A stretch of 64,000 bases of DNA, from positions 124,001 through 188,000 of the forward strand of contig CAVOYQ010000021.1 of NCBI GenBank assembly GCA_963700705.1. The letters run 5' to 3'. The notes beneath the pieces are model-generated. The model had not been told where the DNA came from. It saw only the letters and a program-made list of their open reading frames with translations, and made no database searches. Every line of letters begins with the position of its first letter. The first letter of the stretch is position 1. This DNA comes from JAHEFT01 sp963700705 (GTDB lineage: Bacteria; Pseudomonadota; Gammaproteobacteria; Xanthomonadales; SZUA-36). Position numbers and translations under genes: made by a program. Below are positions 18,730 to 26,160 of this stretch, piece by piece.

Positions 18730-19277
18730 CCGGCTGAATTTCACAAAACTCCATGAATCCGCGTACGAACTGTTCCAGTCGATGATGAATCGATTCGTCC
18801 GCCAGCTGCGCCATCCTCGTCGAATACCCCGGCCGCCTGCGAGACCATCAGGCGATGCCCGGTATACAGCCGTGAACCCAGGCCGCGAAATACCGGCAAC
18901 CAGGCATTCTGGGCCAGTATGGTGCCAAAACCTCCCGGCGAAGCCCCGATGACGGCGACGGGTTTGCCATGGAAAACATTCCGGATATCGAGTGACGGCC
19001 GGGACAGCCAGTCTATCGAGTTTTTCAACACACCCGGAACCGAGTTGTTGTATTCCGGACTGAACAGCAGTAGTCCCCTGGCATCGATCAAAAGCTTTTT
19101 AAGATCCAAAACCGCTTCGGGCATGCCCTCAGCCTCGACATCGGCGTTGTACATGGGAATCGCCCCAATATCCCCGACCCGGATCAGCCGGGGAAACCGG
19201 TTTTGCGCAGCCTGCAAAAGCGCGGAGTTGTAGGAACCTTTCCTAAGGCTTCCGGAAATTCCCAGGATGGTATTCAA
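18719..19277 (-). CDS. NAD(P)H-dependent FMN reductase (one frame break)
   Basis: About 185 residues after closing a break at 18803-18810. Flavodoxin-like fold with ISGSLRKGSYNS (FMN phosphate loop), FSPEYNNSVPGVLKN and KPVAVIGASPGG, as in ChrR/ArsH-type azo- and quinone reductases. As it stands the frame changes after VFDEDGA; the next frame continues LADESIHHRLEQFVRGFMEF, the normal family C-terminus, to a stop at 18719. One extra base accounts for it. It probably reduces quinones or other electrophiles. It follows fadH by 19 bases. Confidence 0.83.
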
Positions 19278-19296
19278 ATGATCTCTCCCTGTCCTC

Positions 19297-21306
19297 TCAT
19301 ATCACGGCCGCCAGTTCTGATCCCTGTTTGATGGCGCGCTTGGCATCCAGCTCTACCGCCACGTCGGCGCCCCCGATCAGGTGTACTTTCACGCCTGCGG
19401 TCAACAGCGGCGCCTGCAGGTCACGGCAAGGCGTCTGCCCGGCGCAGATGATCACGTTATCGACCGCCAGGAGTTCTTCCTTGCTGTCACGCTCGATCAG
19501 CAGGCCAGATCCGTCAATCCGCCTGTAACTCACACCGGCTAACATTTTCACGCCCCGCTTCTTCAGATTGAGCCGATGGATCCAGCCGGTCGTCTTGCCC
19601 AATCCCTTTCCGGGCTTGCCGGGCTTGCGTTGCAGCAACCAGATTTCCCGCTCAAGCGGCTCGGGTTCAGCTGTGACCCCCGCCACGCCGCCCCGCGCTT
19701 CAAGATTCATATCGATGCCCCATTGACGGGCAAATTCTTCAGGTACCGGAAAATCGGGTCCGTTATGGGAATCGTGCGCCAGGAATTCTGCGACATCGAA
19801 CCCGATACCGCCTGCCCCGATGATCGCAACGCTGCGACCCACCCGGGCATCCCCCCTCAGCACGTCGATGTAGCTCAGAACTTTTTCATGCCTGATCCCC
19901 TCGATATCCGGGATCCTTGGTTTGACGCCGCTGGCCAGAACGACTTCGTCAAATCCTTTCAACTTTTCAACGTCGGCGCTGACGCCCAATTTTACGTCGA
20001 CACCCGTGAGCTCCAGTTGCCGTGAATAGTAGTTCAGCGCCTCGTAGAATTCCTCTTTTCCCGGAATCCGCTTGGCCATGTTGAACTGCCCGCCAATCCG
20101 GTCCGCCTCATCGAAAAGCGTGACCTTGTGCCCACGGCCGGCAGCAACGGTTGCAAACGCCAGGCCTGCAGGGCCGGCGCCTACGACAGCCAGGGATTTT
20201 GCTTTCACGGTGGGCAGATAGTTGAGCTCGGTCTCGTGGCAAGCCCGGGGATTGAGCAGGCATGAGGCCGTCTGACGATTGAAGGTGTGGTCGAGGCAGG
20301 CCTGGTTGCAGGCAATACAGACATTGATCTCATCCGCCCTGCCCGATTCCGCTTTTTTGACAAACTCGGGATCCGCCAGCAACGGCCGGGCCATGGAAAC
20401 CATGTCCGCATCACCATCTGCAAGCACCTTCTCTGCAACCCCCGGCGTATTGATCCGATTGGTGGTCACCAGCGGTATGTTCACTTCCCCTTTGAGCTTG
20501 CGGGTTACCCAGGTAAACCCGGCCCGGGGCACCATGGTTGCGATGGTGGGGATGCGAGCCTCGTGCCAGCCGATACCGGTATTGATGATGGTCGCGCCGG
20601 CTTTCTCCACGGCCTTCGCCTGCGCGACGATCTCATCCCAGGTGTTGCCATCGGGCACCAGGTCGAGCATTGAAAGGCGGTAGATGATGATGAATTGTTC
20701 ACCGACGGCCGCGCGGATGCGCCGGACGATTTCGACGGCGATGCGAAAGCGCCCTGCCGCTTCGCCACCCCATTCATCGTTGCGCTTGTTGACGCGCGGT
20801 GTGGTGAACTCATTGATGAAATACCCTTCCGAACCCATGACTTCCACGCCGTCATAGCCGGCTTTCTGCGCCAATTTGGCCGCGCGGACGAATCCCCGGA
20901 TTTCGCGCCGGATGCCCCTGGCTGAAAGCGCCCGCGGTTTGAACGGCGTGATCGGCGACTGGATGGCGCTCGGGGCGACCGTGAAGGGGTGATAGCCGTA
21001 GCGGCCGGCGTGAAGGATTTGCATGCAGATACGGCCGCCTTCGGCGTGGACAGCCTGCGTGACTTTGCGGTGCAGCCTGACCTGCCAGGGAAACATCATC
21101 GAAGAAGCAAACGGCCCCAGCCAGCCGCGCACGGTCGGAGCCATGCCGCCGGTGACGATCAAGCCGACTCCACCGGCAGCCCGCTCGGCAAAATAGGCCG
21201 CCAGTCTCGGATAATCCTTTGCCCGGTCTTCGAGGCCGGTATGCATCGAGCCCATCAACACCCGGTTCTTCAGGGTCAGGAAGCCGAGGTCGAGCGGCGC
21301 CAGCAT
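19297..21306 (-). CDS. fadH: 2,4-dienoyl-CoA reductase / old-yellow-enzyme-type oxidoreductase
   Basis: 669 residues, matching E. coli FadH (about 672). The N-terminal FMN TIM barrel (1-330, with GRYGYH and GVEVMGSEGYFINEF) is followed by the 4Fe-4S cluster motif CIACNQAC plus a distal C in TASCLLNP, and then FAD/NADPH domains (VGAGPAG and IGAGGIGFD). It reduces 2,4-dienoyl-CoA in the breakdown of unsaturated fatty acids. Related enzymes act on other enals, so the symbol is likely rather than certain. It lies 27 bases after mtnP. Confidence 0.9.
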   Translation of the reverse strand: MLAPLDLGFLTLKNRVLMGSMHTGLEDRAKDYPRLAAYFAERAAGGVGLIVTGGMAPTVRGWLGPFASSMMFPWQVRLHRKVTQAVHAEGGRICMQILHAGRYGYHPFTVAPSAIQSPITPFKPRALSARGIRREIRGFVRAAKLAQKAGYDGVEVMGSEGYFINEFTTPRVNKRNDEWGGEAAGRFRIAVEIVRRIRAAVGEQFIIIYRLSMLDLVPDGNTWDEIVAQAKAVEKAGATIINTGIGWHEARIPTIATMVPRAGFTWVTRKLKGEVNIPLVTTNRINTPGVAEKVLADGDADMVSMARPLLADPEFVKKAESGRADEINVCIACNQACLDHTFNRQTASCLLNPRACHETELNYLPTVKAKSLAVVGAGPAGLAFATVAAGRGHKVTLFDEADRIGGQFNMAKRIPGKEEFYEALNYYSRQLELTGVDVKLGVSADVEKLKGFDEVVLASGVKPRIPDIEGIRHEKVLSYIDVLRGDARVGRSVAIIGAGGIGFDVAEFLAHDSHNGPDFPVPEEFARQWGIDMNLEARGGVAGVTAEPEPLEREIWLLQRKPGKPGKGLGKTTGWIHRLNLKKRGVKMLAGVSYRRIDGSGLLIERDSKEELLAVDNVIICAGQTPCRDLQAPLLTAGVKVHLIGGADVAVELDAKRAIKQGSELAAVI

Positions 21307-21333
21307 ATGGGGGTAGTGTTCAGTCTTTGACTG

Positions 21334-22089
21334 TCATTTCTGTTCAGCCAGTGCGGTGACCAGCGCGCGCAGCAATGCGCGAACCCTGGCCATGGGTTGC
21401 CTCAGTGTTTCCGCGATGTCGGCCTCTGAAATCAGGTCTCCGCCGACGCCTGCGCCCCAGTTGGATACCACGGCAATACCCGCGAAATCGAGCCCGAGTT
21501 CGCGCGCCAGGGCAGCTTCCGGCAGCGATGTCATGCCGGCCATGTCACAACCGTCACGCCGGGCCCTTTCAACCTCGGCAGCGCTTTCCAGCCGGGGACC
21601 CTGGAAGACCCCGATACAGCCGCCATCAACGATCTCGATCGATTGAGCGGCTGCACTTTGCAGCAGCAGGTGACGCAATGGGCCTGCATAGGGACGCGTG
21701 AAATCCACGTGCACCAGCGGAACATCCGCAGAATCGAAATACGTGTGCTCACGCCCCCAACTGTAGTCGATCAACTGGTCCGGCGCGGCCAACGTTCCGG
21801 GCGCGTATTCCCCGGTAATTCCGCCAACAGCAGACACGGCCAGCACGTGATCCGCCCCCGCTTCCCGCAGCGCCCAGAGGTTGGCGCGGTAGTTGACCCG
21901 GTGCGGAGGAAAACGATGCGGGCTGCCATGCCGGGGAAGGAACAGTAACCGTACCGGGTCCGAGCTGATGACCCGGATCGGCGCCGAGGGTGCTCCATAC
22001 GGGGTGTCTACCACGAGTGTTTCTGCCGCCTCGGCCAGTTCGGTCAGGCCGGTCCCGCCGATCAGCGCCAGGGTTGGCGGCGCACTCAC
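21334..22089 (-). CDS. mtnP: S-methyl-5'-thioinosine phosphorylase
   Basis: 251 residues of the purine nucleoside phosphorylase/MTA phosphorylase family: GGTG at residues 11-14 (phosphate site), LPRHG, HRVNYRANLWAL and CDMAGMTSLPEA. The base-recognition loop reads VSN210WGAG; an Asn here, as in 6-oxopurine phosphorylases, replaces the Asp of MTA phosphorylases. This argues for methylthioinosine rather than methylthioadenosine as substrate, as known for the Pseudomonas aeruginosa enzyme. It would release hypoxanthine, and the next gene upstream, hpt, salvages it. The start overlaps the hpt stop by 4 bases. Confidence 0.87.
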   Translation of the reverse strand: MSAPPTLALIGGTGLTELAEAAETLVVDTPYGAPSAPIRVISSDPVRLLFLPRHGSPHRFPPHRVNYRANLWALREAGADHVLAVSAVGGITGEYAPGTLAAPDQLIDYSWGREHTYFDSADVPLVHVDFTRPYAGPLRHLLLQSAAAQSIEIVDGGCIGVFQGPRLESAAEVERARRDGCDMAGMTSLPEAALARELGLDFAGIAVVSNWGAGVGGDLISEADIAETLRQPMARVRALLRALVTALAEQK

Positions 22090-22637
22090 CCTGCATTCTC
22101 CAGTGCACGGATCTCATCCAGGTGACGCCAGTGCTCGTAAGCATCCATGCCACAACCGAAAATATACTTATCCCCCGTCTCCAGCCCGATGAAAGCAGGC
22201 AACTCACCGGTTGTCTCACGGTCATGAATTTTTCGTACGAGCACGGCGCTATTGACCGAACGGGCGCCGCGCGAAAGGCAATAGCGCTCGATCATTTGCA
22301 GGGTGAGCCCCATATCGTAGATGTCATCGACAATCAACACGTCCTGTCCTTCCAGGTTCAGTCGTGAAGGAACCCGGAATTCAATTTCTCCACCCGCAGT
22401 CTGGCCGGAATAACGGGTGGCATGCACAAAATCCATGCGCAGGGGCATGTTCAATTTCGCCGCCAGCCAGGCGGCAGGCATGACCCCGCCGGTCATCACG
22501 ATCAGCAGGACAATTTCCCGTTCGCGGTAATACGCGTTGACGGCTTTTGCCATTTTTTCAACGGCCGCCTCGACCTGTTCCTTGCTGGCCACCAGGCTTG
22601 ATTTTTCCAACAGGACCCTGGGGTCACTTTTATTCAT
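22086..22637 (-). CDS. hpt: Hypoxanthine(-guanine) phosphoribosyltransferase
   Basis: 183 residues from the ATG at 22637, which overlaps the nagZ stop by 4 bases. The PRPP loop VLIVDDIYDMGLTL is intact, as are VMTGGVMPA (pyrophosphate loop) and the C-terminal GCGMDAYEHWR. It converts hypoxanthine plus PRPP to IMP. IMP is the substrate of GuaB, encoded elsewhere in the window. The position between nagZ and mtnP suggests capture of hypoxanthine from methylthioinosine. Confidence 0.93.
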   Translation of the reverse strand: MNKSDPRVLLEKSSLVASKEQVEAAVEKMAKAVNAYYREREIVLLIVMTGGVMPAAWLAAKLNMPLRMDFVHATRYSGQTAGGEIEFRVPSRLNLEGQDVLIVDDIYDMGLTLQMIERYCLSRGARSVNSAVLVRKIHDRETTGELPAFIGLETGDKYIFGCGMDAYEHWRHLDEIRALENAG

Positions 22638-23680
22638 CGGTTTCCTCCCCAGGATTGCGCTCCCAGTTCCTCCAGGCTTTGCCGCCAGCGTCGCCACTCC
22701 TTGATACCTTCTTTGTCCACCACCACCAACTCCTCTCGATTAACGGTCGGCTGGCCGTAGAGACTTGAGATCGCAGCACTTGAATCGTTCAGCGGCTCGT
22801 CCAGTCCGCCGAGCAACTCTCCGGCATCCCCGGGCTGGCAGACCAGCACCAGGTCGCAACCCGCATCCAGGCAAAGACGCGTCCGTTCAACAAGATTACC
22901 AACGGATTTTGCCGCATGCATACCCAGGTCATCTGAAAAAATGACGCCCCGGTATGCCAGGTCCTGCCGCAAAATGGATTTGAGCCAACGGCTCGAGTAT
23001 CCGGCCGGCAAGGGATCCACTTCGGGGTAAACCACGTGAGCAATCATCAGGGCGTCCAACTCTCCGGAAAGTTCCTGGAAGGGTAGAAGGTCGGAGGCGG
23101 CGATCTGTTCCAACGTGCGAGCATCGCACACATCGCTCACATGCGAATCGGCGATGATGGAACCGTGGCCCGGAAAATGCTTCCCGGTCGTTTTCATACC
23201 CGAATCATGCATGCCGGCCAGATAAGCCCGTCCAAGGCGTATGACCTCCTGCGGATCGGCGGAAAGCGCGCGATCCCCGATCACGCAACTGCCGCGATCC
23301 AGGTCGAGTACCGGAGCAAAGCTCAGATCAATACCCGCGGCCAACATTTCGGTTGCCATTACCCGGCCGTGGCGATACGCCATGTCCAGTGCTTTTTGCG
23401 GATCGGAGCAAGCCAGGTTTCCAAGCACGCCGAGTGGCGGCAAGCGGGTGAAACCCTCGGTGAGGCGCTGAACCCGGCCCCCTTCCTGGTCGATGCAAAT
23501 CAAGGGCCGGGGATCGCTGGAATCCCTGATATCGGAAACCAGGCGGTCAAACTGTTCCCGGTCCGCATAATTCCTCGAAAACAGCACTACGCCGCCGACA
23601 GCGGGGTGTGACAGCTGTTCACGGCTGCCGGCATCCAGCCGGGTTCCGGGTATGCCGATCAGGACGGGTCCGGAATTCAT
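22634..23680 (-). CDS. nagZ: Beta-N-acetylhexosaminidase (glycoside hydrolase family 3)
   Basis: 348 residues, usual length for NagZ. The signature KHFPGHG carries the mobile-loop histidine acid/base, with FSDDLGMHAA holding the nucleophilic aspartate and IDQEGGRVQRL binding substrate. It is cytoplasmic and removes GlcNAc from anhydro-muropeptides during peptidoglycan recycling. First gene of the minus-strand run nagZ-hpt-mtnP-fadH-FMN reductase-phzF, with 4-base overlaps between the first three. Confidence 0.95.
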   Translation of the reverse strand: MNSGPVLIGIPGTRLDAGSREQLSHPAVGGVVLFSRNYADREQFDRLVSDIRDSSDPRPLICIDQEGGRVQRLTEGFTRLPPLGVLGNLACSDPQKALDMAYRHGRVMATEMLAAGIDLSFAPVLDLDRGSCVIGDRALSADPQEVIRLGRAYLAGMHDSGMKTTGKHFPGHGSIIADSHVSDVCDARTLEQIAASDLLPFQELSGELDALMIAHVVYPEVDPLPAGYSSRWLKSILRQDLAYRGVIFSDDLGMHAAKSVGNLVERTRLCLDAGCDLVLVCQPGDAGELLGGLDEPLNDSSAAISSLYGQPTVNREELVVVDKEGIKEWRRWRQSLEELGAQSWGGNR

Positions 23681-23765
23681 GCTTTCACCTCATCCCCTGC
23701 TTTCGATCCTGCCAGCCGGCCATCGCCGGGCTTGCGGAACCGATCACGATATCTATTACAGGACA

Positions 23766-25097
23766 CTAAGTTTTTCGCTCAAACAGCGCGATGGATTCGA
23801 CGTGACCGGTATGTGGAAACATGTCCATGACCCCGGCTCCCATCAACCGGAACCCGAACTGGTGAACCAGAATTCCGGCATCACGCGCCAGGCTCGCCGG
23901 ATGGCACGATACGTAAACCAACCTGTCCGCCCCGCTGGCGGCAATGTGCGGAAGAATGAATTCCGCTCCGGAACGGGGTGGGTCGATCAGAATTTTATCA
24001 TAATGCAGTTTCAACCAGGGCGCGGTTCCCGGGTCTTCACCGAGATCTGCAACATGGAATACCGCATTATCCACGCCGTTTCGTTGCGCGTTTTCGACTG
24101 CTTTTCTGACCAGTTCAGAATCACCCTCGATTCCCACCGCTTCACGCGCAAGAGAAGCTATCGGCAAGGTAAAATTTCCGAGGCCGCAAAACAGGTCCAG
24201 GACCCGGTCATCCTTGTCGGGAGCGAGCAATTCCAGCGCCCTGAGAATCATTTTCCGGTTTATTGCGGCATTGACCTGGATGAAATCCGAAGGGCCGAAA
24301 GCCAGGCGGAGCCCAAATTCGGGTAAGTCAAATTCCAGGTCCAGGCTGGCGGGTTCCAGGCAATGAATACTGGCCGGGCCCGATGGCTGCAGCAGAACGG
24401 CGATGCCGGAATCTTTTGCAAATTGACGAAGTTTCTGCAAGTCCGGATTGCCCAGGGGCTCAAGGTGCCGAAAAACCAACGCGCACTGATGATCACCGCA
24501 GGACACTTCGAGTTGGGGAATGGTCTGCCGGGCGTCCATGGAGTAAATAAGTTCTGACAGCCCGGCCAGGCGTGACGCAATCCGCTCATCCAGAACATGG
24601 CACTCCAACATGTCTGCGACATATCGCCCTTGCCGCTCCCGAAAACCCACGAGCACCCGGCCTTTCTGGTGCACGTAGCGCACGGAAAGCCTGGCCTTTC
24701 GCCGGTAGTGCCACTCCGGTCCCGTTAACGGCTCCCAGACGGTATCCGGTGTGACTTTTCCAATCCGCTCCAGATTCTGGATCAGCGTGTTCTGCTTTGA
24801 TTTGATTTGCCCGCGCGGAACCATGTGTTGCAGGGAGCAGCCACCGCATTGCCCGAAGTGCGGACAGCGCGGTTCAACGCGGTCCGGTGAATGCTCGAGT
24901 ACTTCAACGGCTTCACCTTCGTCAAAATTTCTTTTCCGGCTCGTGATGCGCGCACGGATCCTCTCTCCGGGCAAGGCGCCATGGACGAACACCTTTTTCT
25001 CTGCGTGTGTAGCAACCCCCCGGCCATCGTGGCTCAGGTCATCTATTCTCACCTCCACCGGTTCTGCAGGCAGTGGGCGTCTTCTGTTTCTGCCCAT
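23766..25097 (-). CDS. rlmD: 23S rRNA (uracil-1939-C5)-methyltransferase
   Basis: 443 residues from ATG 25097 (MGRNRRRP). The open frame continues 33 codons upstream, but that part is a repeat module and is excluded. An N-terminal TRAM domain (5-65) is followed by the 4Fe-4S cysteines in CPHFGQCGGC and a later cysteine, the SAM-binding DLFCGLGNFTLP and the catalytic cysteine in VYVSCHPASLARD. All are RlmD features. Downstream of nagZ is an 85-base gap with nothing notable. Confidence 0.95.
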   Translation of the reverse strand: MGRNRRRPLPAEPVEVRIDDLSHDGRGVATHAEKKVFVHGALPGERIRARITSRKRNFDEGEAVEVLEHSPDRVEPRCPHFGQCGGCSLQHMVPRGQIKSKQNTLIQNLERIGKVTPDTVWEPLTGPEWHYRRKARLSVRYVHQKGRVLVGFRERQGRYVADMLECHVLDERIASRLAGLSELIYSMDARQTIPQLEVSCGDHQCALVFRHLEPLGNPDLQKLRQFAKDSGIAVLLQPSGPASIHCLEPASLDLEFDLPEFGLRLAFGPSDFIQVNAAINRKMILRALELLAPDKDDRVLDLFCGLGNFTLPIASLAREAVGIEGDSELVRKAVENAQRNGVDNAVFHVADLGEDPGTAPWLKLHYDKILIDPPRSGAEFILPHIAASGADRLVYVSCHPASLARDAGILVHQFGFRLMGAGVMDMFPHTGHVESIALFERKT

Positions 25098-25107
25098 TAT
25101 TGAGTCT

Positions 25108-25195
25108 CGCTTCCCTGCTCCCAGCTGCGCTGGAAGGCGGCTGCGCTCGACAGCATTTTCTGGTATTTCCTCTGGCTTCGCCAGCCGGGAATACA
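25108..25195. repeat. Repeat module A, copy 1 (88 bp)
   Basis: First copy of an 88-base module repeated at 25339-25426 in the same orientation with two mismatches. It contains the hairpin CTGGC-TTC-GCCAG. It begins 11 bases upstream of the rlmD start. Confidence 0.9.
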
Positions 25196-25207
25196 ACGGG
25201 GAGTCTC

Positions 25208-25273
25208 ACGCGCAACGGCACTCCGGCCGGGCTTCTTTGCCTGCGGCAAAACCGCCCGACCTCCGTTGCCTGC
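25208..25273. repeat. Repeat module B, copy 1 (66 bp)
   Basis: First of two adjacent 66-base direct repeats. Each holds the perfect hairpin TTTGCC-TGC-GGCAAA. One mismatch between copies. Confidence 0.9.
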
Positions 25274-25339
25274 ACGCGCAACGGCACTCCGGCCGCGCTT
25301 CTTTGCCTGCGGCAAAACCGCCCGACCTCCGTTGCCTGC
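25274..25339. repeat. Repeat module B, copy 2 (66 bp)
   Basis: Second tandem copy of module B, directly abutting copy 1 and running straight into module A copy 2. Confidence 0.9.
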
Positions 25340-25426
25340 GCTTCCCTGCTCCCGGCTGCGCTGGAAGGCGGCTGCGCTCGACAGCATTTTCTGGTATTCC
25401 CTCTGGCTTCGCCAGCCGGGAATACA
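25339..25426. repeat. Repeat module A, copy 2 (88 bp)
   Basis: Second copy of module A, same orientation as copy 1. Together the four modules make an A-B-B-A island of about 320 bases. The island and the following terminator fill the 393-base gap between rlmD and the DUF1318 gene. No gene is supported in it; reading frames are open on both strands only because the repeats lack stops. Confidence 0.9.
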
Positions 25427-25440
25427 CAGGGGGTCCGCAT

Positions 25441-25472
25441 AAAAAAACGACCGGGCTGTCCTGCCCGGTCGT
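25441..25472 (-). terminator. Intrinsic terminator of the ydbH/ydbL-like operon
   Basis: Minus strand: perfect 10-bp stem ACGACCGGGC/GCCCGGTCGT with a 6-base loop (25447-25472), followed by T7 (25441-25447; the last T also closes the stem). It starts 19 bases after the stop of the DUF1318 gene. This is the strongest intrinsic terminator I found in the window. Confidence 0.9.
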
Positions 25473-25490
25473 GACATGGGTGGGAGTGAC

Positions 25491-26090
25491 TTACTTCTGC
25501 TTCCAGGCACCGCTTGCATCCTGGTAGTACCAGCCGCTGCGGGCGTTACTCACCCACTGTTTTGCAAATGTTTCCTGGATTTCCTTTTCCCATTCGGGAT
25601 GTCCGTTGGCCACCGCAATTTCACGATACACGGCCTGGCGGTCGCGGTTTTCGTCGGCAACGACGCTCTCGAGGCTGCGGCGTTCGCTCAGCGGTACGGC
25701 TGCCCGGTCACGGATCACGACCAACCCGTCGGAACCGAAACCGATCGCGCCGGCATCGAACAACGGGTCCAGTTGCTGCCGCTGCCGGTTAGCCATCCGG
25801 GCCTTGATCGCATTGATCTGCGGCGTGTTGATCTCAATTTCGGCTTGTTGTGCGTTCGCATCGGCAATGAAAAAATCCACCAGGCCTGCCGCAGCCACAA
25901 GGACCGCCTCGACGGGCAAGTCGAACGGGTTGAGCAAGGAGCTGTCTTCCGGAGGTTTACCCAGCACATCGCCGACGAATTCCTCCGCAGCACGCTCTGC
26001 CGCGGCGGCCGGGAAATAAACGTTAATCGTGACACAGGCACCGAGCGTAAAAATCACACCCAGAACCAACAGTGCATAGAGTTTTTTCAT
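25491..26090 (-). CDS. DUF1318 (YdbL-like) lipoprotein
   Basis: 199 residues. The lipoprotein signal ends TLGAC, with the lipid cysteine at about residue 19, immediately followed by VTINVYFPAAAAERAAEEF, the DUF1318 opening. A helical middle and an IREIAVANGHPEWE-like C-terminal part follow. E. coli YdbL is a non-lipidated periplasmic protein of about 108 residues, so this form is longer and lipidated. It lies downstream of a YdbH-like gene. In E. coli, YdbH, YnbE and YdbL cooperate in an intermembrane bridge. The start at 26090 is preferred; an ATG one codon upstream is possible. Confidence 0.85.
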   Translation of the reverse strand: MKKLYALLVLGVIFTLGACVTINVYFPAAAAERAAEEFVGDVLGKPPEDSSLLNPFDLPVEAVLVAAAGLVDFFIADANAQQAEIEINTPQINAIKARMANRQRQQLDPLFDAGAIGFGSDGLVVIRDRAAVPLSERRSLESVVADENRDRQAVYREIAVANGHPEWEKEIQETFAKQWVSNARSGWYYQDASGAWKQK

Positions 26091-26160
26091 CACTTACTCC
26101 TGTTCCTGAACCCCTGCAGATATCTTATCAGACCCCGGGAGGCTGGATTAAATTCATTAC

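Noticed and set aside
25208..25339. Two tandem repeats resembling a short CRISPR array
   Set aside because: The units are 66 bases, directly abutting, with no unique spacers, and no cas genes are nearby.
25039..25519. Several long open frames on both strands through the repeat island
   Set aside because: They arise from stop-free repeat modules read in different frames, have no ribosome sites or family similarity, and one merely extends rlmD.
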